Source: Oscillospiraceae bacterium (GTDB taxonomy: Bacteria; Bacillota; Clostridia; Oscillospirales; Oscillospiraceae). Taken from it: a stretch of DNA of 64,000 nt. The notes beneath the pieces were generated by a model. It was not told the origin of the DNA. It saw only the letters and a list, made by a program, of their open reading frames with translations, and made no database searches. The stretch spans positions 54,260 through 118,259 of the forward strand of contig CADARY010000001.1 of the NCBI GenBank assembly GCA_902790375.1, in the 5' to 3' direction. Position 1 is the stretch's first letter; each line of letters opens with the position of its first letter. Of this stretch, positions 42,977-50,553 are shown piece by piece. Made by a program: the position numbers and the translations under genes.

Positions 42977-43042
42977 TTATACCTGCAGTCTGATCAGGAT
43001 TTTCGCCAGAAACCGGGGCATCCGAAAAATGATCACCTTCAT
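42977..43042 (-). CDS. spoVM: Stage V sporulation protein M (21 aa)
   Basis: A 21-codon gene beginning MKVIIFRMPRFLAKILIR. It matches the Bacillus SpoVM pattern (MKFYTIKLPKFLGGIVRAM) in length, in the Pro at position 9, in the basic-hydrophobic alternation and in the amphipathic helix after Pro. The ribosome site is ideal (AAAGGAGACGGCA-ATG). SpoVM binds convex forespore membrane and recruits SpoIVA. Gene order rsgA then spoVM is that of Bacillus, where rpe and thiN lie between. It is shorter than Bacillus SpoVM by five residues at the C-terminus. Identity is strong given motif plus synteny. Confidence 0.82.
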   Translation of the reverse strand: MKVIIFRMPRFLAKILIRLQV

Positions 43043-43076
43043 TGCCGTCTCCTTTCCTGCCGACACTGTCGATTCA

Positions 43077-43229
43077 TCAGCAGCATCGAATATACCAAAG
43101 CCCAAACCCGATCAGCGCCGCCGCTGCCAGAAACCACCAGAATTGCGGCGGTAAAACCAGGGACAGCATGATGACCAGTCCCAGAATAACAGCGACCAGT
43201 CCCCAGAGACAACGACGCCCTCTGCGCAT
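43077..43229 (-). CDS. Small membrane protein (50 aa), unknown function
   Basis: A 50-residue protein: basic start MRRGRRC, two hydrophobic segments (about 8-23 and 26-45) separated by PPQ, and a short end with two Cys. The ATG follows a GGGGGG ribosome site, while longer in-frame starts lack one. It lies between rsgA and spoVM in the same direction, 34 bases before spoVM, so the two are likely co-transcribed. I recognise no family. A sporulation link is inferred from position only. Confidence 0.6.
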   Translation of the reverse strand: MRRGRRCLWGLVAVILGLVIMLSLVLPPQFWWFLAAAALIGFGLWYIRCC

Positions 43230-43328
43230 AAAAAACGCCCCCCGCGCTGTGAACTCATTACAGCATATGCGGGAGGTCATTTTATTATTCAGGCAGCGCC
43301 GCGCAGGGATACGCGCTTGCTGCATGAT

Positions 43329-44216
43329 TCAGTCATCCTTGTATTCCCAGAATTTGTGCTGGGCGCTGATCTCATACAGCCGTGCATAGGAGCGGTACCG
43401 GCTCTGTGAGATCTCGCCTGAGGCGACAGCGGCGGTAACAGCACAATCCGGTTCCTTCAAATGCATACAGTCCATAAAACGGCATTTTCCAAGATACGGC
43501 TCGAAATCCGGAAAATCATACTGAAGCTGTTCCTTCAGGATCACATTGGTCATCGTGACATCCAGGGAGGCAAAGCCGGGCGTATCCGCGATATAGGTAT
43601 CTTCTCCCAGCGCATAGAGCTCCACATGGCGTGTCGTATGTTTGCCGCGGCCGAGCTTATCGCTCACCTCCGCGGTCTTGATATGTGCCGACGGCAGCAG
43701 GGCGTTGAGGATACTGGATTTTCCGACGCCCGAGTTGCCGCTGAAGGCGCAGACCTTTCCCTTCAGCAGCCGCGTCAGCTCCTCCAGCCCGGCGCCGGTT
43801 TCCGCGCTGGTGCGCACGACCGGAAAGCCGGCTTTCGTAAAGACAGCATAGAGCTCATCCCCCGGGTCAAGATCGGTCTTGTTGATACAGATCACAAGTT
43901 CACAGCCCGCCTCCGCCGCAATGACGGAAAAACGGTCGATCAGGAAGGGGTCCGTGACGGGATTTGTATTTGCCGCAACAAAGACGAGGGTATCAATATT
44001 GGCCACCGCAGGACGGATAAACCAGTTTTTCCGCTCATGAACGACGTCCACACGGCCTTTTCCGTTTGCGTCGAGGCTGCATTGGACGCGGTCTCCTACC
44101 AGCGGAGAACTGCCGTCCAGGCGGAATCTCCCGCGGGCTTTGCAGTCAATGATCTGTCCCCCCGCGGCCACATAGTAAAAACCGCTGAGGGCTTTCATGA
44201 TGATTCCTTCAACCAT
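43329..44216 (-). CDS. rsgA: Ribosome small subunit-dependent GTPase A
   Basis: A 295-residue circularly permuted GTPase that checks late 30S maturation. It has an N-terminal OB-fold starting MVEGIIMKALSGFYYV, which aligns with the start of Bacillus CpgA and supports this ATG. The permuted G motifs are NKTD (112-115), SGNSGVGKSS (159-168) and DTPGF. A C-terminal zinc knuckle reads CRFMDCMHLKEPDC. It follows prkC by 51 bases, the conserved prpC-prkC-rsgA order. Confidence 0.96.
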   Translation of the reverse strand: MVEGIIMKALSGFYYVAAGGQIIDCKARGRFRLDGSSPLVGDRVQCSLDANGKGRVDVVHERKNWFIRPAVANIDTLVFVAANTNPVTDPFLIDRFSVIAAEAGCELVICINKTDLDPGDELYAVFTKAGFPVVRTSAETGAGLEELTRLLKGKVCAFSGNSGVGKSSILNALLPSAHIKTAEVSDKLGRGKHTTRHVELYALGEDTYIADTPGFASLDVTMTNVILKEQLQYDFPDFEPYLGKCRFMDCMHLKEPDCAVTAAVASGEISQSRYRSYARLYEISAQHKFWEYKDD

Positions 44217-44267
44217 GCTTCGGCGACTCCTGTATCGAATCCTCGATTTTTTGTGATGCGTACATCC

Positions 44268-45947
44268 TCACAGCTGCGGCCCCAGGGAAATTTTCAGGGA
44301 AATTTTGGAGTGCTCCTCAATCTCCGTGAAGGCGTCGGTGCTCTGGCCGATCACGGTTCCGGCATCCACATCGCTGTATACCCGGTCGGAGCCTCCGAAG
44401 CTCAGTCCGGCGCTCTCCAGGCGGGTGATGGCGGCCTCCTCCGACAGTCCGATCACATTCGGCATACGGACATAGCTGGTCTGCGGTCCGCTGCTGACCA
44501 CGACATAGACGGTGGAGCCGGAGCTCATCTGTTCGCCTGCCATGGGGCTTGTGCTGATGACATAGTCCTTGGTAACGCTCCCGGAGGTCGCGTTTTCAAT
44601 ATCGACGATAAAGCCTGCTTTCTGCAGGCGGTTCTTTGCCTCTCGATAATCCAGATTGACAACATCCGGGACTGCGCTGAAGACCTTGCCGGTGCTGACA
44701 GAGAGCTCAACCTTGATCCCGTCCGGCGTGATCATCATGCTCCGTCCCGGATCGGGGTTCTGGGACAGCACGGTGCCGCTCTCGGTTTCGGTATTGATGA
44801 CATAGACGACATCAAAGCTGTAAAGCGTCGCAAGCTCTGCATTCTCCACAATCCGCTGATAATCGCTGCCGACAAAGTTCGGCAGGCTGATGCGCTCAGC
44901 CGGAGAGAACACTTCCTTGAGCCAGAAATTCCACATGAACACGAACATCACAACGCAAAGCGCAAGCGCTCCGAAGCTGCCCATCAGGAAGGTGACGCGG
45001 CGGGCTCTGCGATGGCGAAGCAGAAAGCGCTCTTTGTCCATCTCGCTTACAGAGCGGATGGGCACAACAGCAGGGTTTTCCAGCGGCTTTTCCTCCGGCT
45101 CGGCCGGTTTGAGCTGCTCCTGCAGAAAAAGCTCGAGATCTGCCAGCAGCTCATTGGCGCTCTGGTAGCGCTGCGCGATATCGGCGCACATGGCCTTGAG
45201 GGTGATGCGCTCAAGCTCCGGCGGAACGCCTTCAACAAGCTCGTGGGGCGCAACTGCCGTGGAATTGATATGCTTGACGGCAATTTCGGCGATGGTATCT
45301 CCCTCGTAGGGCTTCTGGGCTGTGAGCATTTCATACATCACAATACCCAGAGAATAGAGATCGCTCCTTGCATCCGGCAGTTCCCCGCGGGCCTGCTCCG
45401 GGGCAATATAATGGATCGACCCGATCGCCTGGCCGTCATGCTCCTGCACCTCGTTTTCAAGCGCGGCTATGCCGAAGTCCTCCACCTTGACGGTTCCGTC
45501 CCGCAGCATCATGATATTCTGCGGCTTGATGTCCCGGTGGATAATGCCGCGCTCGTGGGCGTGGGCAAGGGCGCGGGCAATCTGACGGGTAAAGTGAACG
45601 ACTTCCCGCCATTGCAGCGCTCCGCGCCGGTCCATGTATTGCCTCAGTGTGATACCGTCTACAAGTTCCATAACTATGTATTCGATTTCATCACTGTGGC
45701 TGACATCGTAAACCGCCACGATATTGGGGTTGGAGAGCATTGCGACAGCATGGGCCTCGGCGCAGAAGGTGCGGCGAAAATCCTCGTCTGCCGCCATCTC
45801 ATCCCGCATGACCTTGACTGCAACGCTGCGGTTCAGGCGCAGGTCCTGCGCCTTATACACCACAGACATGCCGCCCTCGCCGATCAGCTCCTGGATCTCA
45901 TAGCGATCGTCAAAGACCATGCCTATATATTTATCCTTGTAGTCCAT
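44268..45947 (-). CDS. prkC: PASTA-domain serine/threonine protein kinase
   Basis: A 559-residue membrane kinase. Residues ~15-275 are a Hanks kinase domain with GEGGMSVVY, the VAVKVM lysine, HRDIKPQN and VEDFGIAA. A membrane helix lies at ~340-360, followed by three extracellular PASTA repeats that bind muropeptides. PrkC homologues govern growth, germination and cell-wall synthesis. The partner phosphatase prpC is 24 bases upstream. Confidence 0.95.
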   Translation of the reverse strand: MDYKDKYIGMVFDDRYEIQELIGEGGMSVVYKAQDLRLNRSVAVKVMRDEMAADEDFRRTFCAEAHAVAMLSNPNIVAVYDVSHSDEIEYIVMELVDGITLRQYMDRRGALQWREVVHFTRQIARALAHAHERGIIHRDIKPQNIMMLRDGTVKVEDFGIAALENEVQEHDGQAIGSIHYIAPEQARGELPDARSDLYSLGIVMYEMLTAQKPYEGDTIAEIAVKHINSTAVAPHELVEGVPPELERITLKAMCADIAQRYQSANELLADLELFLQEQLKPAEPEEKPLENPAVVPIRSVSEMDKERFLLRHRRARRVTFLMGSFGALALCVVMFVFMWNFWLKEVFSPAERISLPNFVGSDYQRIVENAELATLYSFDVVYVINTETESGTVLSQNPDPGRSMMITPDGIKVELSVSTGKVFSAVPDVVNLDYREAKNRLQKAGFIVDIENATSGSVTKDYVISTSPMAGEQMSSGSTVYVVVSSGPQTSYVRMPNVIGLSEEAAITRLESAGLSFGGSDRVYSDVDAGTVIGQSTDAFTEIEEHSKISLKISLGPQL

Positions 45948-45971
45948 AGCGTTCTCCGTTCCGGGGACTCC

Positions 45972-46718
45972 TCAGCGCATTACCGCCACAATCGTAACAT
46001 TATCCCTCGCGCCGCGGTTGAGCGCCTTGCTCATCAGCGACCGGCAGAGCTCCTCTGGTTCAGGAAATTCCCGGGCATATTCCAGCATCTCCAGATCGGA
46101 AACGATATTGGAGAGGCCGTCGGAGCACAGCAGAAGAATGTCGCTGTTTTGCAGGGTAAAGGTAAAGTAATCACACTTTACTTGCGCCTCAGAACCGAGC
46201 GCACGCGTGATCACATTTTTCCGCGGGTGGTTGCGCGCCTGTTCGGGGGTTATGGCGCCGGCCTCCACCAGCTCTCCGACCAGAGAATGATCCTTGGTGA
46301 TCTGGCGGATGCTGTTTGAACGCCGGGAGATCAGATAGGCACGGCTGTCACCCACATTGATAATATGCCCATTCCCGTTGTTCTTAATCACGCCTCCGAC
46401 GATGGTGGTGCCCATTCCGTCAAAGTCTTCATCAAAATGGGAATATTCATAGGCTACGCCGTTTGCTTCTGCGCAGGCATCCTCGAGAATACGCTTGTAA
46501 TCGACGCTGCGGGGAAGCCTGGTCATCAGCTTCATATAGATATAGGAGACAAAGGCCTTATTGGAAAGCTGGCTTGCGATGCCGCCCGCTTTGGCGCCGC
46601 CCATCCCGTCGCACAGCGCGGCGATCAGGCAGCGTCCGGTCTCACATTTTTCCAGAATAAAGCAATCCTGATTGTTTTTTCTGACGGCACCCTTGTCTGT
46701 CAAACCATAGCTTTTCAC
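45972..46718 (-). CDS. prpC: PP2C-type serine/threonine phosphatase
   Basis: A 248-residue PPM phosphatase with the metal-binding motifs of the family: VRKNNQDCF near the start, LCDGMGGAKAGGIAS, VGDSRAYL, DHSLVGEL, LLLCSDGLSNIV and the final ARDNVTIVAV. It reverses PrkC phosphorylation. The start overlaps the rlmN stop by four bases. Confidence 0.95.
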   Translation of the reverse strand: MKSYGLTDKGAVRKNNQDCFILEKCETGRCLIAALCDGMGGAKAGGIASQLSNKAFVSYIYMKLMTRLPRSVDYKRILEDACAEANGVAYEYSHFDEDFDGMGTTIVGGVIKNNGNGHIINVGDSRAYLISRRSNSIRQITKDHSLVGELVEAGAITPEQARNHPRKNVITRALGSEAQVKCDYFTFTLQNSDILLLCSDGLSNIVSDLEMLEYAREFPEPEELCRSLMSKALNRGARDNVTIVAVMR

Positions 46719-47782
46719 GTTGACCTCTGTCCTCCCTTCTGTGTTTTCTGCATTTTTCTTCTGAGCTGTCCGCAGGAGGCATCCACATCACTGCCGAGTC
46801 TGCGCCGCACTGTGACGTTGACGCCATTCTCCTCGAGAATTTGGATAAAGTTCTTCAGGTGTTCCGGCGCAGAGGGCTGGAAGGGCCGCTCCTCCACATG
46901 ATTCAAGGGGATCAGATTCACATGCGCCGCGACTGCGCGCGCATGCCTTGCAAGCAGCTTTGCCTGCTCCGGGCTGTCATTGACGCCGTCGATCATGGCA
47001 TATTCAAACGAAATGCGCCGCCCGGTCTTCTCATAATAGTCTCTGCAGGCGCCGATCAGGGCCGCGACCCCGCGCCCGTGGTTTGCCGGCATGATGCGCG
47101 AGCGCGTTTCATCGTCAGGAGCGTGAAGTGAAACCGAGAGTGTGAGCTGTAAATCCCGCTCTGCCAGCGCTGGAAACTTCTCTATGATTCCGCAGGTGGA
47201 CAGGGAGATATGGCGCATCCCGATATTCATGCCCTTCGGGTGATTGACGAGCTCCAGAAAGCGCATGACATTGTCGAAATTATCCAGCGGCTCCCCAATG
47301 CCCATGAGCACGATGTTGGAGATTTTCTTCCCGGAATCCAGCTCGGAAAAAAGCACCTCGTCCAGGATCTCGGAGGCCCTGAGATTGCGCACCAGGCCGC
47401 CGATGGTGGACGCGCAGAAGGCGCAGCCCTGGCGACAGCCCACCTGAGAAGACACGCAGACCGTGTTCCCGTGCTTATAGCTCATCACAACAGTCTCAAC
47501 CGCGTTGCCGTCGCACAGCTCCCAGAGGTATTTGATCGTGCCGTCCATGGTCGAGACCTGTTTGCTCAGCACCTTCGGCTCATACAGGCAGAAGTGCGCA
47601 TCAAGCTTTGCGCGCAGCTCTTTTGAGAGATTGGTCATCCCTTCAAAGCTGCGCACGCCGCGGCTCAGCCACTGGAAAATCTGGGCAGCGCGAAAGCGCG
47701 GCTCTCCCATCTCGGTGAGCGCCTGCTCCAGCTCCTCCGGCAGCAGGGAAAGAATGTCTTTTCTCTCAGTCATATCCATCAT
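46715..47782 (-). CDS. rlmN: Dual-specificity 23S rRNA/tRNA m2A methyltransferase
   Basis: A 355-residue radical SAM enzyme methylating C2 of A2503 in 23S rRNA and of A37 in some tRNAs. The cluster motif is CRQGCAFCAST, the second catalytic Cys lies in LGSDVDASCGQL near the C-terminus, and MGIGEPLDNFDNV and SLSTCGI are typical. Start ATGATGGATATG overlaps the rsmB stop. It continues the Bacillus-like order rsmB-rlmN-prpC. Confidence 0.96.
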   Translation of the reverse strand: MMDMTERKDILSLLPEELEQALTEMGEPRFRAAQIFQWLSRGVRSFEGMTNLSKELRAKLDAHFCLYEPKVLSKQVSTMDGTIKYLWELCDGNAVETVVMSYKHGNTVCVSSQVGCRQGCAFCASTIGGLVRNLRASEILDEVLFSELDSGKKISNIVLMGIGEPLDNFDNVMRFLELVNHPKGMNIGMRHISLSTCGIIEKFPALAERDLQLTLSVSLHAPDDETRSRIMPANHGRGVAALIGACRDYYEKTGRRISFEYAMIDGVNDSPEQAKLLARHARAVAAHVNLIPLNHVEERPFQPSAPEHLKNFIQILEENGVNVTVRRRLGSDVDASCGQLRRKMQKTQKGGQRST

Positions 47783-49104
47783 CCGGTTTTAACAGTCCTT
47801 CTCAGTTTGGCGGCAAAAAAGCCGTCTGTCTCATCTATATTTGGCCAGAACGTGTACATGCCGCTTTCACTGCGGATATTGCCGGCAGAGAACGCCTCGA
47901 GGCGGTATTCTGCGCTTGTTTCCAAAAACCGCAGCACAGGCTCCTCATTCTCCGCTTTCAGAATTGTACAGGTTGAATACAGCAGTACCCCGCCGGGTTT
48001 GACATAGCGGCTCAGGTTTTCCAGAATGGAAAACTGGATCTCAGGCAGTCCCTGCAGGCTTTTCGGATCTTTCGCACGGATCTCCGGCTTCTTGGCAATC
48101 ACGCCCAGACCGGAACACGGCACGTCCGCAATCACGACATCGAAGCTGTCTGCAAGGAGCGGATCAAAGATCCGTGCATCCATGGCCCGTGTTTGAATGC
48201 AGTCGATTCCAAGCCTTTCGGCGCCGCGCTCAAGAACCTGCAGCTTCTTTTCGTGAATATCGCAGGAGAGGATGCTGCCGCGGTTTTCCATACGAACGGC
48301 GGCGGCGAAGCTTTTTCCGCCCGGGCAGGCGCAGGCATCCAGCACATGTATGCCGGGCGCAGGCGCTGCAATCTCAACTGCCAGCCGCGCAGCGCGATCC
48401 TGCACATAGAAAAGGCCCTCTTTATAACCGGGCAGTTCGGATGTGATCCCCTTTTCAAGCTCGATACAGCCCTCCGGCTCACGGATGCGAAAAGAATATC
48501 CGGCCTCCTCGAGCCTTCCGGCATACTGCTCAGTCGTCGTTTTCAGCGTATTGACCTGGATACAAAGGCCTGGGGCTTCGTTGTTTTTTGCAAGAAAAGC
48601 CTCGGCGAAAGAATAGCCCTTCTCGGCAGCCAAAAGCTCGCAGAGCCACAGGGGATGGCTGTATCGTATGGCGAGATACGCAGCCGTTCCCTCGCCGGGA
48701 ATCCTGGGCAAAGCATCACGCTCTTCGGCAGCGCGGCGCAGTACCGCGTTGGTAAGCCCGGCAGCACGTGACAGCCCCTTCACGCGGCAAAGCTCCACCG
48801 TCTCACTGACGGCAGCGCGTGCCGGGATGCGTTCCATGAAAAGGAGCTGATACATTCCGAGGCGAAGAATATCCCGCACGACCGGCTCCAGCTTTGACGG
48901 GCAGAAGCAGCCAATATAGTAATCGCACAGGCTCTCATTCTGCAGGACGCCGAGACAAAGCCGCGAGGCCAGGGCCGCGTCTCGCCGGTCGAGGCCGTAT
49001 TTGCGTACAGCTGCATCAATTGCCGCGCCGGACCAGGAAGCGTCCCTTCGGCAGCGGATCAGTGTCTCCAAAGCTGCCGCACGTGCGTTTTCGTTCCTGC
49101 TCAT
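47779..49104 (-). CDS. rsmB: 16S rRNA m5C967 methyltransferase
   Basis: A 441-residue protein with a NusB-like RNA-binding N-terminal third (RCLGVLQNESLCDYYIG-type helices) and a SAM-dependent methyltransferase domain. The SAM motif is VLDACACPGGKSF, and the catalytic cysteines lie in ADVPCSGLGVI and YSTCTIL. The ATG overlaps the fmt stop (ATGA); the 34-residue extension upstream is rejected. It acts in ribosome maturation. Confidence 0.95.
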   Translation of the reverse strand: MSRNENARAAALETLIRCRRDASWSGAAIDAAVRKYGLDRRDAALASRLCLGVLQNESLCDYYIGCFCPSKLEPVVRDILRLGMYQLLFMERIPARAAVSETVELCRVKGLSRAAGLTNAVLRRAAEERDALPRIPGEGTAAYLAIRYSHPLWLCELLAAEKGYSFAEAFLAKNNEAPGLCIQVNTLKTTTEQYAGRLEEAGYSFRIREPEGCIELEKGITSELPGYKEGLFYVQDRAARLAVEIAAPAPGIHVLDACACPGGKSFAAAVRMENRGSILSCDIHEKKLQVLERGAERLGIDCIQTRAMDARIFDPLLADSFDVVIADVPCSGLGVIAKKPEIRAKDPKSLQGLPEIQFSILENLSRYVKPGGVLLYSTCTILKAENEEPVLRFLETSAEYRLEAFSAGNIRSESGMYTFWPNIDETDGFFAAKLRRTVKTG

Positions 49105-50021
49105 TCCGTCTTGATCCGGTGTCCGCGCAGAAACTCGGCAGCCTTCATCCGCTTCCTGCCGGGAGCCTGAAGCTCGGTAATCAGGACACACCAGCCATCG
49201 GCACACGCCACGGCAATTCCCTCTTCATCCGCACGGACAATACTCCCGGGCTCTTTGCCTGTGCTGCGCTCTGTGTACCCCGCTGCAAAGACGCGGAGAG
49301 TCTTCCCATCAAGCTCCATGGTCGCCACAGGCCAGGGCTGCAGGCCGTATATGTGTTTGACGATTTCACGCGGCGTTCGGTTCCAGTCTATGGGGCAAAT
49401 GGATTTATCCAGCATTTTGCAGTAGCTGGCCTGCTCATGATCCTGTGGGATGCGCGGCGCAGTACCGGCCTCAATGTCCCGCAGGGTCCTGACCAAAAGG
49501 TCGGCGCCCATTTCCATCAGGCGGTCAAAAAGCTCACCGGCAGTCTCAAACTCACCGATCGCCGTCTCTTCCCGATAAATGATATCCCCGGCATCCATGT
49601 CATGGGCCAGGTACATGGTTGTAACGCCGCTTTTTTGATCTCCGTTCAGCACGGCCCACTGGATGGGGGCAGCCCCCCGGTATTTCGGCAGCAGAGAGCC
49701 GTGTACGTTCACGGCGCCATACTTCGGTACGGCCAGGAGATCGTCCGGAAGAATGCGGCCGTAGGCAACGACCACCATAATATCCGGCTGCAGCTCTTTT
49801 ACGATCTGCAAAGCCGCCCCATCGCGCATCTTCTCCGGCTGAAATACCGGCAGAGCATGAGCAAGCGCAAGCTCCTTCACCGGTGAAAAGCTCATCTCCA
49901 TGCCGCGGCCCCTGGGCTTGTCAGGCTGGGTAAAAACACCGGCAATTTCAAATTTTTCTTCGATCAGCTTTTTCAGCGAGGCCGCCGCAAAATCCGGCGT
50001 CCCCATAAATACGATACGCAT
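49101..50021 (-). CDS. fmt: Methionyl-tRNA formyltransferase
   Basis: A 306-residue enzyme that formylates initiator Met-tRNA with 10-formyl-THF. The N-terminal RIVFMGTPDFAAASL, the catalytic VNVHGSLLPKYRGAAPIQWA block with its Asn-His pair, and the C-terminal OB-like tRNA domain are present. Length is normal. Directly follows def, the deformylase that later removes the group, 13 bases apart. Confidence 0.96.
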   Translation of the reverse strand: MRIVFMGTPDFAAASLKKLIEEKFEIAGVFTQPDKPRGRGMEMSFSPVKELALAHALPVFQPEKMRDGAALQIVKELQPDIMVVVAYGRILPDDLLAVPKYGAVNVHGSLLPKYRGAAPIQWAVLNGDQKSGVTTMYLAHDMDAGDIIYREETAIGEFETAGELFDRLMEMGADLLVRTLRDIEAGTAPRIPQDHEQASYCKMLDKSICPIDWNRTPREIVKHIYGLQPWPVATMELDGKTLRVFAAGYTERSTGKEPGSIVRADEEGIAVACADGWCVLITELQAPGRKRMKAAEFLRGHRIKTE

Positions 50022-50034
50022 AGCAGCTCCCGCC

Positions 50035-50538
50035 TTACTCTTCAACTTTTCCGGATTCAAGCTCCTCTTCGCTCAGCATGCGTTCACACTTGGAGGTAAA
50101 GACGATCCCATTGAGATGGTCGATCTCATGGCAGAAGCAGCGGGCAGTAAGTCCGGTGCCCTCCACCTCAAAGAAATTGCCGTTTCGATCCTGCGCGCGG
50201 ACCTTGACATTCAGCGGTCTTCTCACCATTCCGTATTCTCCCGGAACACTCAGGCAGCCTTCCGCGCCATACTGCTCGCCGGAGCTCTCTATGATCTCGG
50301 GGTTGACAAGCTCGATGAGGCGCTCCTCCTCCCCCTCCGGAACATTGGTCTCCAGCACAATAACAGCGCGGCGCAGCACCCCGACCTGGGGGGCTGCCAG
50401 ACCGACGCCGTTTTCCGTCGACAGTGTATCGGCCATATCGTCCAGAAGCTGATGCAGCCTCGGATTAAACTCTGTTACAGGCCGGCATTTTTTGTACAGT
50501 CCCGGCTCTTCCTTGGTGAGAATATTTCTGCGTGCCAT
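50035..50538 (-). CDS. def: Peptide deformylase
   Basis: A 167-residue metalloenzyme removing formyl from nascent N-termini. All three motifs are present: GVGLAAPQ, EGCLSVPG with the metal Cys, and HEIDHLNG with the HExxH pair. Length fits a class I enzyme. It lies 15 bases after priA and forms the usual def-fmt-rsmB cluster. Confidence 0.96.
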   Translation of the reverse strand: MARRNILTKEEPGLYKKCRPVTEFNPRLHQLLDDMADTLSTENGVGLAAPQVGVLRRAVIVLETNVPEGEEERLIELVNPEIIESSGEQYGAEGCLSVPGEYGMVRRPLNVKVRAQDRNGNFFEVEGTGLTARCFCHEIDHLNGIVFTSKCERMLSEEELESGKVEE

Positions 50539-50553
50539 ATTTTTCTCCCATCT

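Noticed and set aside
43461-46319. Plus-strand open frame of about 950 codons
   Set aside because: It is antisense to prkC, prpC and rsgA, which have clear family motifs. It has no recognisable domains and is a by-product of GC-biased codon use.
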